A stretch of 64,000 bases of DNA from an uncultured Prevotellaceae bacterium. GTDB taxonomy: Bacteria > Bacteroidota > Bacteroidia > Bacteroidales > Bacteroidaceae. Under the pieces are notes generated by a model, which did no database searches, was not told the DNA's origin, and saw only the letters and a list, made by a program, of their open reading frames with translations. The stretch spans positions 1 through 64,000 of the forward strand of contig OMXS01000008.1 in the NCBI GenBank assembly GCA_900315095.1. The letters run 5' to 3'. Of the stretch, positions 39,177 to 47,413 are shown one piece after another; the stretch's first letter is position 1; each line of letters opens with the position of its first letter. Both the position numbers and the translations under genes were made by a program.

Positions 39177-41297
39177 GTGATAGACATTTTCCAGCAAGAT
39201 ATAATGTATGTTCCTGGCGTAGGACCTCACAGAAAGGAACTGCTGAAGAAGGAATTGGGCATCGAGACTTTCGGTGACCTGTTGGAGTACTATCCATATA
39301 AATATGTTGACCGCTCGAAGATTTACCAAATCTGTGAGATAAATGGCGAGATGCCGTTTGTGCAGATAAAGGGAGAGTTCCTCGATTTTGAGGAATTCAG
39401 CATGGGGGCACGCAAGAAACGTATCGTTGCACATTTCACTGATGGCACTGGATATGTTGATATAGTGTGGTTTGCACGTGCACAGCAATTGACGAAAAAC
39501 CTGAAGGTGGGCACTGAATACATTATTTTCGGCAAACCAACGGTATTCGGCGGACGCTATCAGTTTGTACATCCTGAGATAGACTTGGCAAAGGATGTGG
39601 AACTCTCCACTATGGGAATGCAACCCTATTACAACACTACTGAGAAGATGAAGAAGGCAGGGATGACATCGCATGCTGTGGAGAAGATTACGAAAAACAT
39701 GCTCGCACGCATTCAGCATGAAATTCCCGAGACGTTGCCGCCATTCATAGTAAACCGTCTAAGACTAGTTTCACGCGACTCAGCGTTACGGCATATTCAT
39801 TACCCAAAGAGCGCAACAGAGATGAGTCATGCCAGTCAGCGACTTAAATTCGAGGAACTTTTCTATGTGCAGTTGAATATCCTGCGCTATGCTTCTGACC
39901 AACGGCGAAAGTATAGCGGCTTTGTTTTCAGGCATGTAGGGGCGGCGTTCAACACCTTTTATAAGAATCACTTGCCGTTTCCGCTTACCAATGCACAGAA
40001 AAGGGTAATCCGTGAGATAAGGAAAGATATGGTTTCAGGCAAGCAAATGAATCGTTTGCTGCAAGGAGATGTGGGTTCAGGGAAAACACTTGTTGCCCTT
40101 ATGTCTATGCTTATTGCAATAGACAATAACTATCAGGCATGCATTATGGCCCCTACGGAAATTCTTGCCGAGCAACATCTTGCCACGATAAAGGAGTTCC
40201 TTGGTGATATGCCGGTGCGTGTTGAACTGCTCACGGGCATTGTGAAGGGTAAGAAACGTAAGGATATCCTTGAAGGACTCGCTTCTGGAGAAGTGCATAT
40301 ACTTGTGGGAACGCATGCTGTAATAGAGGACACTGTGCAGTTTTCGCGTCTTGGCTTCGTCGTTGTTGATGAGCAACACCGTTTCGGCGTGGCTCAGAGA
40401 GCGAAGCTTTGGAGTAAGGCGGCACCTGAAGACGGCGCGAAGAGGGGTATTCCGCATGTGTTGGTGATGACCGCGACACCGATACCTCGTACTCTCGCAA
40501 TGACTCTTTACGGTGATCTTGACGTGAGTGTTATCGATGAACTGCCGCCGGGTCGCAAGCCTGTACAGACACTTCATAAGTATGAAGACCAAACAACTAG
40601 TCTTTATAAAGGTATACGTCAGCAGGTTAGACAGGGCAGACAGGTATATATTGTGTTCCCGTTGATAAAGGAAAGCGAGAAGATGGACCTCCAGAACTTG
40701 GAAGAAGGATTTGGCCGTTTGTGTGAAGTGTTTTCTGACATGCGGCTTAGCAAGGTGCACGGCAAGATGAAATCTGCAGAAAAAGAGGCTGAGATGCAAC
40801 GCTTTGTCAGTGGGGAAACGCAGATATTGGTAGCAACAACGGTAATAGAGGTGGGAGTTAATGTGCCCAATGCTTCTGTTATGGTTATCTTAAATGCCGA
40901 GCGTTTCGGACTTTCTCAACTGCATCAGTTGCGTGGCAGGGTGGGGCGCGGTGCCGATCAGTCTTATTGCTTGCTTGTAACGAAACGTGCATTGTCTTCT
41001 GATACTCGCAAGAGAATAGATATAATGTGCGACACTAACGATGGCTTCCGCATAGCAGAGGCAGACCTTAAACTGCGTGGTCCTGGTGATTTAGAAGGAA
41101 CGCAACAGAGTGGTATGGCGTTCGACCTTAAGATAGCCGATATTGCTCGTGATGGACAACTCGTGCAACTCGCTCGAGACGAGGCTCAGCGCATCATCGA
41201 AGACGATCCCGAATGTAACAAGACAGAGAACCAAATGCTTTGGTCACGTCTTGCTGCACTCCGTAAAACCAATATTAATTGGGGTGCGATAAGTTAG
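39177..41297 (+). CDS. recG: ATP-dependent DNA helicase RecG
   Basis: Remodels stalled replication forks and recombination intermediates. The 706 residues show the N-terminal wedge/OB domain (DIMYVPGVGPHRKELLKKEL), helicase motif I LLQGDVGSGKTLVAL, motif II VVDEQHRFGVAQRAKL, motif III TATPIPRTLAMTLYGDLD, and the C-terminal HQLRGRVGRGADQSYCLL. The start is a GTG at 39177, because the conserved N-terminal sequence begins right there and no ATG is in frame nearby. It follows ispD by 13 nt. Confidence 0.97.
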   Translation: MIDIFQQDIMYVPGVGPHRKELLKKELGIETFGDLLEYYPYKYVDRSKIYQICEINGEMPFVQIKGEFLDFEEFSMGARKKRIVAHFTDGTGYVDIVWFARAQQLTKNLKVGTEYIIFGKPTVFGGRYQFVHPEIDLAKDVELSTMGMQPYYNTTEKMKKAGMTSHAVEKITKNMLARIQHEIPETLPPFIVNRLRLVSRDSALRHIHYPKSATEMSHASQRLKFEELFYVQLNILRYASDQRRKYSGFVFRHVGAAFNTFYKNHLPFPLTNAQKRVIREIRKDMVSGKQMNRLLQGDVGSGKTLVALMSMLIAIDNNYQACIMAPTEILAEQHLATIKEFLGDMPVRVELLTGIVKGKKRKDILEGLASGEVHILVGTHAVIEDTVQFSRLGFVVVDEQHRFGVAQRAKLWSKAAPEDGAKRGIPHVLVMTATPIPRTLAMTLYGDLDVSVIDELPPGRKPVQTLHKYEDQTTSLYKGIRQQVRQGRQVYIVFPLIKESEKMDLQNLEEGFGRLCEVFSDMRLSKVHGKMKSAEKEAEMQRFVSGETQILVATTVIEVGVNVPNASVMVILNAERFGLSQLHQLRGRVGRGADQSYCLLVTKRALSSDTRKRIDIMCDTNDGFRIAEADLKLRGPGDLEGTQQSGMAFDLKIADIARDGQLVQLARDEAQRIIEDDPECNKTENQMLWSRLAALRKTNINWGAIS

Positions 41298-41392
41298 TTT
41301 AGGTTGACTGTCAACTTGTTAACTCGTCAACTTAAATTATTAAAAACACAATAAAAATGTTAACGCACACACTAAGATAGAAAATAAATCGT

Positions 41393-41400
41393 TATCTTTG
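41393..41400 (+). promoter_or_regulatory. -7 box upstream of the M23 peptidase gene
   Basis: TATCTTTG, without a TTTG at the right distance. The leader would be about 90 nt. The rest of the 200-bp gap holds only a loose AACTTGTTAACTCGTCAAC repeat near 41310. Confidence 0.55.
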
Positions 41401-41497
41401 CAGCGACTTTTTGGGAAATGATTGGTCTCTTATTGGCCAAATGCTTTGTGAAAGGAGTATTTATCATTTTCTTTCTTTGTGAAACTATAATACGATT

Positions 41498-42466
41498 ATG
41501 CAATTCAAAAGAACAATAAAAACTTTAGCAATTTCAACTGTGTTTGCTCTTACAGCCATTCCAACAATGGCTCAGGATATTGTTGCATTCCAGGCACCAG
41601 TTGACAGAAAAATGAAAGCAGTGGACACTGTGGCACTGCGCAGTATAGCAGAACGTGAGATGGCAGCTAATCCATCAGCACAACTCTATAACGAGTGGAG
41701 CAACAAGTACGCACATCGTGCTACCGAGTTGCCCGATTCTTTCCGCATCGACCTCCGTCATTTCTGCATGCCGACACCAAGTCGCGTCATTACAAGTAAC
41801 TTCGGACGCCGTTGGGGCCGTATGCACAAGGGCCTTGATATCAAGGTTTATATCGGCGATACTATCCGCGCAGCATTTGATGGTAAGATTCGCGTTGTTC
41901 GTTATGAGGCAAATGGTTATGGAAACTATGTTGTAATACGTCATAACAATGGTTTGGAGACCATCTATGGTCACATGTCTAAGCATCTCGTTTCAGAGAA
42001 CCAGCATGTTCGCGCCGGTGATCCTATCGGTCTTGGTGGCAACACTGGTCGCAGCACAGGTTCTCACTTGCACTTCGAGACACGCCTTTGCGGTGTTGCT
42101 CTCAACCCAGCTTTGATGTTTGACTTCCGCAACCAGGACGTTACCGACGACTATTACGTATTCCGCAAGCGTACATACGAGCGCGAGAGCGATACTGCTA
42201 ATCGTCTTCGTGGCAAGGATGCAGGTCCAAGCGTGGCTTCATCGGCAGACAACCCACAAGCATATGCGCAGCCCGCTCACCAGCAAGAGCAGTCTCGTCC
42301 ACAGGCATCAGCATCTGGTGAGATTCGCTATCACAAGGTGGTACAAGGCGAAACACTGTATAGCATTGCTCGTAAGCGTGGCGTAAGCATCGAGCGTCTA
42401 TGCCGCCTTAACCATATTGGCAAGAATATGCGTGTAAAGGTTGGACAAATCTTGAGATATTCCTAA
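41498..42466 (+). CDS. Secreted M23 peptidase with C-terminal LysM domain
   Basis: A 322-residue exported cell-wall hydrolase or divisome-associated peptidase. A signal peptide (KTLAISTVFALTAIPTMAQ region) precedes an M23 domain with metal ligands in RMHKGLDIKV and SHLHFETRLCG and the conserved YGHMSKH. A Gln/Ser/Ala-rich linker (about residues 245-275) leads to a LysM repeat (YHKVVQGETLYSIARKRGVS) that would bind peptidoglycan. All catalytic residues are present, unlike degenerate EnvC/NlpD activators, so endopeptidase activity is likely. A strong terminator follows. Confidence 0.93.
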   Translation: MQFKRTIKTLAISTVFALTAIPTMAQDIVAFQAPVDRKMKAVDTVALRSIAEREMAANPSAQLYNEWSNKYAHRATELPDSFRIDLRHFCMPTPSRVITSNFGRRWGRMHKGLDIKVYIGDTIRAAFDGKIRVVRYEANGYGNYVVIRHNNGLETIYGHMSKHLVSENQHVRAGDPIGLGGNTGRSTGSHLHFETRLCGVALNPALMFDFRNQDVTDDYYVFRKRTYERESDTANRLRGKDAGPSVASSADNPQAYAQPAHQQEQSRPQASASGEIRYHKVVQGETLYSIARKRGVSIERLCRLNHIGKNMRVKVGQILRYS

Positions 42467-42488
42467 ATCGCAATAAGAAATTACAACA

Positions 42489-42522
42489 AAGCCTCCCGGC
42501 GTTATGCAGGGAGGCTTTTTCT
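42489..42522 (+). terminator. Intrinsic terminator after the M23 gene
   Basis: AAGCCTCCC and GGGAGGCTT around an 11-nt loop, followed by TTTCTATTT. Confidence 0.9.
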
Positions 42523-42583
42523 ATTTGTAGGATTTCATCCGACCTTTTCTCGTTAGGCAGAGAAGGAACAAGTTCCACTCTAC

Positions 42584-43486
42584 TCATTTATTTGGCTTAA
42601 CGAAAACGTTCAGTTGCTGGAAGCGTTTTTGACAGCGTACCTTATAACTATAGCCAAAGGCATGTTTAAGGAATTTCCGCCAGTTATAAGTAAAAACAAA
42701 CGGTATTGTGTCGCTTATCTTGGGTTTCTTTGAGGCATAGATGGAGCGCCGCATGCGCACAAAATATAGGTCGGCAATGGACTCAAAGGGAGAGAACACA
42801 CGCCCATCAAGGCTGAACGGCCATATTTCAGAATAGAAACGGTCTTCTGCAATAACCTTGTCATTGAAGTCGGGTAACTGTCTCCCGTAGTCGGAGTTTA
42901 TCCACCAGAAATTACCTGAGAACATCTTATAATCACGCGGCGGCCAACGATAGCATCCATATAAGTCATAACCGTTGCTTAGAGTATTCACCGCAACGTG
43001 CCATTTCGTGAAAACAAAGTATTCAAGCATTTCCCTCCAAGCCTCTATCTTAGCCTGAAAACCTCGGAAAAGTCGGTCGTTTGTGTCTACACATTGATAA
43101 CTAATCCCCTTTGTATGGAAATAATAGACGAGACAGTCTTCTTCACGACATAAACTTAACACTTTCTCAAGGGCAGGATATTCATACCTATGAGCATCGT
43201 TGGTGAACGATATGATCTCCATGCTAGGACTGTCGATGATGCGTTTCAGTTCATTAACATCGTCATCGCTTTTAGAAATGCAACTCACGAAAAGTGTTTT
43301 CGTGGCATCTAATAGTCCGTCGTGTTTCAGGTTTTCCACCTGTCTTGTCACTAACCGTTGCCATCCCTCCACACAATAAACATGGTAAACGCCATAGATA
43401 GGCCGTGATATAGCGGGTTCATATTCCCATTTGCTTGTGTCACGACGCTCGTAAACGTGGAACAGTGTATCGGTTATATTTGACAT
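42584..43486 (-). CDS. Putative glycosyltransferase of the HTKG/GNFWW type
   Basis: A 300-residue soluble protein with no signal peptide. YYFHTKGIS and DYKMFSGNFWWINSDYGRQL form a pattern recurring in uncharacterised proteins of polysaccharide loci that are usually called putative glycosyltransferases; the C-terminal half is basic. It is the last gene of a minus-strand run (LicD, cytidylyltransferase, epimerase, this gene), with a 48-nt gap before it. Activity and donor are unknown; the assignment rests on context and on these motifs, which I recall from similar loci. Confidence 0.6.
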   Translation of the reverse strand: MSNITDTLFHVYERRDTSKWEYEPAISRPIYGVYHVYCVEGWQRLVTRQVENLKHDGLLDATKTLFVSCISKSDDDVNELKRIIDSPSMEIISFTNDAHRYEYPALEKVLSLCREEDCLVYYFHTKGISYQCVDTNDRLFRGFQAKIEAWREMLEYFVFTKWHVAVNTLSNGYDLYGCYRWPPRDYKMFSGNFWWINSDYGRQLPDFNDKVIAEDRFYSEIWPFSLDGRVFSPFESIADLYFVRMRRSIYASKKPKISDTIPFVFTYNWRKFLKHAFGYSYKVRCQKRFQQLNVFVKPNK

Positions 43487-43534
43487 AGTGATAAGAGGTA
43501 TGAAGTAAGAGGAACAAGTATGAGGATGGAGTTG

Positions 43535-44545
43535 TCAAATTATTGCCGCGAACATTTCTTTTAGGTCGTGCGTTGGACGCCATCCAAGGGCTTTCAGCCT
43601 AGTGGTGTCAAGGCGAAGATATGTCGTCGGCGAATAACCCATGCCCTCTTTCAGCTCTATTCTCACTTTCATATTCTTGCCAAACTCACGGCAGACCATC
43701 TCCGCCATGTCGCGAATGGAGATGTAGGTGTCTTCATTTGCCACGTTATAAGCCATGCCGCCTTCTCCGAACAGCAAGATATAAAGCATTGCCTCTACTG
43801 CATCTGCCGTGTAACAATAGCATCGGCACAACTTGCCTTCTGTGTGCAAAACGATGTCCTCATCAGCCCTTGCACTGCGAGCGAACTGTGCGAAGACGCG
43901 GTTGTCGTTCTCTGTGATGCCTTCTCCGAAGGTTTGAGCCAATCGTGCGGTCATCACTCTCACATCATGTTCTTTGCTATAGGCATGGCACAAGCATTCG
44001 GCTGCGCGTTTTGCCATTGGATAACTACTGCGTGCCTGCATAGGGTCGATATATCCTTGGCAGTCTTCTGTCAGTGGTTTGCTGTCGTCGAGCACTGTAC
44101 CGTACATTTCGAGAGTAGAGACATATAACATACCTTTTAGTTTCTCGCTTTGTTCCTTTGCATATTTCAGTACTTGTTGAGTGCCGAAAAGTGTGGTGCA
44201 GAAGGTTTCTACGGGCTGTTCTACAAAATACTTAGATGCTGTTGGGGCAGCGAGATGCACTAGATAGTCGGCATGATGAGGTGGACAAAATGGTTCGTTT
44301 GACGCAAAGTCATATTCGTAATAGCTTATCTCGTCGCTCGCCTCACCAAACATTGCTTCCGCCTTTGCTACGTTGCGCACAACACAAGTTATGTGCAGGT
44401 TCAGCTCGTGTTCTCTGTTGAGTTCCTGAAGTCTGTGTACGAGGCATGAACCAATGAGCCCTGTCGCGCCAGTAACGAAGAAGGAGTGTCCAAACAACTT
44501 TTCAACCTCTCCCAAGAGGTCAGAGGAGCTATTTTTTAGTGCCAT
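43535..44545 (-). CDS. NAD-dependent epimerase/dehydratase (extended SDR)
   Basis: A 336-residue nucleotide-sugar-modifying enzyme. FFVTGATGLIGSCLVHRL is the Gly-rich NAD(P) motif. STLEMYG and the catalytic YPMAK (in SSYPMAKRAAECLCHAY) follow at the right spacing. The C-terminal part includes YNVANEDTYISIRDMAEMV. It resembles UDP-glucuronate decarboxylase and dTDP-glucose dehydratase relatives, but the substrate cannot be fixed. It lies downstream of the IspD/TarI-like gene and is likely part of the same polysaccharide pathway. Confidence 0.9.
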   Translation of the reverse strand: MALKNSSSDLLGEVEKLFGHSFFVTGATGLIGSCLVHRLQELNREHELNLHITCVVRNVAKAEAMFGEASDEISYYEYDFASNEPFCPPHHADYLVHLAAPTASKYFVEQPVETFCTTLFGTQQVLKYAKEQSEKLKGMLYVSTLEMYGTVLDDSKPLTEDCQGYIDPMQARSSYPMAKRAAECLCHAYSKEHDVRVMTARLAQTFGEGITENDNRVFAQFARSARADEDIVLHTEGKLCRCYCYTADAVEAMLYILLFGEGGMAYNVANEDTYISIRDMAEMVCREFGKNMKVRIELKEGMGYSPTTYLRLDTTRLKALGWRPTHDLKEMFAAII

Positions 44546-44612
44546 ATTTTATTTCTATTTTTATTTCGTAAATGAAAGGAAAACGATTCCTCTTTGGCCG
44601 TGTGTAAAAGTA

Positions 44613-45332
44613 CTACAACCCGAATATCTGCTGGTTTTCATGAACTTCTACCATAGCACGGAAAATGAAGAAGTCGGTCGGAGTGGTTATCTTGATGTTT
44701 TCCATCGGCCCGATGATGGTTTTTAGCGTATAACCATAATGACTCATCATCGTACATGAGTCGATGAAGTCGTGCTTTCCCTCGCAGATTGCCCGGCGAT
44801 GCGCCGTTATGATATCGCTAAGGTGGAAACTCTGGGGCGCACGTGCTATGAGAGAGTTGGCGCGTGAGGGTATTTCTAGCGAACCATCTGCTTGGCTTAC
44901 AACGAATGTCTCTGTGGCAGGAACGCATGTTATGCACGAACCGAACTCCTCAACGGTATTAATATTGTCGGTGATTGTCTGTTCTGTAATCAACGGGCGC
45001 ACCCCATCGTGAATCATCACTGTGGCATCTTTCCCGTCGGCAGCACGTTCGGCAGCCTGCAGTGCATTATATATGGAGTCTTGTCCTGTCTCTCCTCCAG
45101 GTACGATTTCAACCACTTTAGTAATCTCGAACTTGCGAATCATCTTCTTCAGGAAGGGAATCCACGAGTCAATGCATGCTACAACGATTGCGTCCACTTG
45201 CGGGTGGTTGTCGAAAAGTTCCAACGTGTAGATTATTATCGGTTTCCCGTTGAGCTCGAGAAACTGCTTTGGGCGTGACTTGGTGTGCATTCTGACACCC
45301 GAACCGCCTGCGAATATTGCTGCAATGTTCAT
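44613..45332 (-). CDS. IspD/TarI-family cytidylyltransferase in a polysaccharide locus
   Basis: A 239-residue enzyme that would activate a phosphorylated alcohol as a CDP derivative. It has AAIFAGGSGVRMHTKSRPKQ, MIHDGVRPLITEQ and NIKITTPTDFFIF. A true IspD is encoded at 38.5 kb. The company of LicD and a nucleotide-sugar epimerase suggests a TarI-like role (CDP-ribitol or another CDP-alditol) rather than isoprenoid synthesis. The choice between TarI and IspD is inference from context. It starts 27 nt after the LicD stop. Confidence 0.85.
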   Translation of the reverse strand: MNIAAIFAGGSGVRMHTKSRPKQFLELNGKPIIIYTLELFDNHPQVDAIVVACIDSWIPFLKKMIRKFEITKVVEIVPGGETGQDSIYNALQAAERAADGKDATVMIHDGVRPLITEQTITDNINTVEEFGSCITCVPATETFVVSQADGSLEIPSRANSLIARAPQSFHLSDIITAHRRAICEGKHDFIDSCTMMSHYGYTLKTIIGPMENIKITTPTDFFIFRAMVEVHENQQIFGL

Positions 45333-45359
45333 ATCCCTAAGTTTATGAGTTTTGATTTA

Positions 45360-46190
45360 TCACCACATTTTGATTTCCGTGTTATGCCTGTTTCTCTTGT
45401 CTCGCGGTGGCAGTTCCATGTAGTTGCCATAAGCGATGCGACACAGTTCTTCGGGATCGGCAGGACCTTCGAAGGTGTGACCTTCAAAGACAAGAGGCTT
45501 GTGGGGTAGCATTGCTCGACGAGGGTTCTGCTCGTAGAACCACGCTCCGTATGAGTGCATGAACGAGTCTTTAGAACCGAACACTCTACCTATTGCTCTA
45601 AACGCAGGGAACACGGCATAGTGCAGGACGTTATATCCCCACTGTGCAAGCAACGGGTAACGACCGGCAAGGTCGAAATTTACTCCGCACGAGAGTTTCG
45701 CTGCCAGCCGCTGAAGCCAGGGAATCATATACGGCTCGTAAGGGAAGATGTCGATGTGCAGTCCCTTGTATTTCATCGCCTGATGAGCACGCCAGTCGCG
45801 GCTGCCTACCTTTTCTAACGAGATATACTCGCTCTTCAGGTCGCGCAGTGTGGCCCATTCTTTATAGTATCCCTTGTCGGTGCGGTTGGTCTGCACCACA
45901 TATTGTGGATGAGGATTGTGTTCCAGATAGTCCACAATCTTCTTATAGTCCTCGCGACTCACCACCATGTCAGCATCATCGTCCCAAGGAATGAAACCTC
46001 CATGCCGCAGGCTGCCGAGTATGGAACCGCCATCAAGACGCGGATGAGCACCACATTTCTGTCCCACATCCTGCAAGTAAAGCAGCATGTCGAGCATTCT
46101 CATTTGTGCCTTCCTCATCACCGAGCCCTCTGGATTATATTCCTTGCGCAGACTCTCGTCGGTCTCTCCTGTGTTGTATGTCCTGTTCAT
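45360..46190 (-). CDS. LicD family phosphotransferase
   Basis: A 276-residue LicD/fukutin-related protein, a family that transfers phosphocholine or ribitol phosphate from CDP donors onto glycans. The N-terminal LRKEYNPEGSVMRKAQ, the catalytic LDGGSILGSLRHGGFIPWDD (metal-binding DDDAD), and a C-terminal segment after HIDIFPYEPY are typical. I set the start at 46190, not 46220, because a perfect promoter ends at 46196 and the ATG lies only five bases beyond its -7 box, so the mRNA would be leaderless or nearly so. The adjacent TarI-like gene could provide its CDP-linked donor. Confidence 0.9.
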   Translation of the reverse strand: MNRTYNTGETDESLRKEYNPEGSVMRKAQMRMLDMLLYLQDVGQKCGAHPRLDGGSILGSLRHGGFIPWDDDADMVVSREDYKKIVDYLEHNPHPQYVVQTNRTDKGYYKEWATLRDLKSEYISLEKVGSRDWRAHQAMKYKGLHIDIFPYEPYMIPWLQRLAAKLSCGVNFDLAGRYPLLAQWGYNVLHYAVFPAFRAIGRVFGSKDSFMHSYGAWFYEQNPRRAMLPHKPLVFEGHTFEGPADPEELCRIAYGNYMELPPRDKRNRHNTEIKMW

Positions 46191-46195
46191 CCCTG

Positions 46196-46226
46196 CAAAG
46201 TTAGTGCAAACCGAAGACATTACAAA
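46196..46226 (-). promoter_or_regulatory. Full consensus promoter of the licD operon
   Basis: Minus strand TTTG (46226-46223), 19 bp, TAACTTTG (46203-46196). The start codon at 46190 follows after five bases. Confidence 0.85.
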
Positions 46227-46246
46227 ATAAAATCCGCAACAATCGC

Positions 46247-46277
46247 TTTGCTGTTCGCTGAAATTATATTATTTTTG
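46247..46277 (+). promoter_or_regulatory. Full consensus promoter of the divergent glycosyltransferase
   Basis: TTTG (46247-46250), 19 bp, TATTTTTG (46270-46277). It excludes the long upstream reading frame on this strand; translation starts at 46296. Confidence 0.85.
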
Positions 46278-46295
46278 CATGCAGAAGCTGATGAA

Positions 46296-47351
46296 ATGAA
46301 GATTTACTATTATCATACGCAAGATGCGGAGCATATAATAAGTGAGTGGAAGCGTGGGCGTTATCCCTCCCATTTGCTCTATGGTGCCACATGCTTTGCC
46401 GAAAATGGCATCGATGTTGTGATGCATAAGCACCATCAGGCGTCAAATCGTATAGCGAGAATGTTCCGAGTGGCGTGGCAGGTGATGCGCTGTCGCGAGT
46501 CGTATGATGTTCTTTATGGTACTTCGCACCGTGGACTCGAACTTCTCATAATGCTCCGTGCTCTTGGCATCTACCATCATCCCATCTGTCTGTGGCATCA
46601 TCAGCCGATAACGAAAGCCAAGGGCTGGCTGCGCGAGCATGTAGCACGACTATACTATCGTGGCATCGACCAGATGTTCATGTTCTCAGACACTATCGTG
46701 GAGATTTCTAAACTGTCGGTGAAAGCACGTCCCGAACGAATGCATGTGATACACTGGGGAGCCGACATCGACTATTACGACCGCTTCATGCGTGAGCATC
46801 CGTCGGAACGTGGCGGTTTCATCTCTTCTGGAATGGAACGTCGCGACATGCCAACGCTTATCTCTGCCTTTAACAACACAGGTCTTCCACTTCGCATCTT
46901 TTCCATAAAAAGCTATTTAGGCAATGACTACGAGAAGATAATCGGTGCCATACACCGTCGCGAGAACATCACAGTGACCTTCAACAATCGCCTGATGATT
47001 GACGAGCTAACAGCAGAGGTGAACCGCGCCGCATGTGTCGTAATCTGCTGCCAGCCCACAAATTACACCGTGGGACTTACCACTGTGGTTGAGGCACTTG
47101 CGCTCGGACTGCCCATTATATGCTCACGCAACCCTCAGATGCCCGTTGACATTGAGAAAGAAGGGTGTGGATTACTCGTAGATTACGGAGATGTAGAGGG
47201 TTGGGAACGTGCCATCCGCTACATTGCCGAGCATCCTGGTGAGGTGCGCCGCATGGGAGAGCGCAGCAGACAACTCGCCGAACGTACCTTTAACATACGT
47301 CAATGCACGCGCGAAATGGCATCAGTCATCAAGCGAATGACCGTTAAATGA
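46296..47351 (+). CDS. Glycosyltransferase, GT4-like
   Basis: A 351-residue GT-B type glycosyltransferase. The frame is open far upstream over licD, but the promoter at 46247-46277 and the start MKIYYYHTQDAEHIIS place translation at 46296. The C-terminal donor-binding region has VGLTTVVEALALGLPIICS (the EX7E-like segment) and GCGLLVDYGDVEGWERAI. It is the only plus-strand gene of the polysaccharide block, divergent from licD and convergent with the flippase gene. Donor and acceptor are unknown. Confidence 0.9.
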   Translation: MKIYYYHTQDAEHIISEWKRGRYPSHLLYGATCFAENGIDVVMHKHHQASNRIARMFRVAWQVMRCRESYDVLYGTSHRGLELLIMLRALGIYHHPICLWHHQPITKAKGWLREHVARLYYRGIDQMFMFSDTIVEISKLSVKARPERMHVIHWGADIDYYDRFMREHPSERGGFISSGMERRDMPTLISAFNNTGLPLRIFSIKSYLGNDYEKIIGAIHRRENITVTFNNRLMIDELTAEVNRAACVVICCQPTNYTVGLTTVVEALALGLPIICSRNPQMPVDIEKEGCGLLVDYGDVEGWERAIRYIAEHPGEVRRMGERSRQLAERTFNIRQCTREMASVIKRMTVK

Positions 47352-47371
47352 TTCTCCATTGATGCACAATT

Positions 47372-47401
47372 GGATGGTAAAACGGCATGTTTTACCCTTT
47401 G
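47372..47401. terminator. Hairpin between convergent genes
   Basis: GGTAAAAC and GTTTTACC (8 bp, perfect) around GGCAT, followed by CTTT, between the glycosyltransferase and flippase ends. Confidence 0.65.
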
Positions 47402-47413
47402 AAAGCATAACAA

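Noticed and set aside
45903-46295. N-terminal extension of the glycosyltransferase frame reaching back over licD
   Set aside because: The frame is open by chance; it overlaps a well-supported LicD gene on the other strand, and a perfect promoter lies at 46247-46277, so the start is 46296.
45903-47351. Fusion of a novel domain to a glycosyltransferase
   Set aside because: Same chance frame as above; the extra 131 residues have no conserved character.
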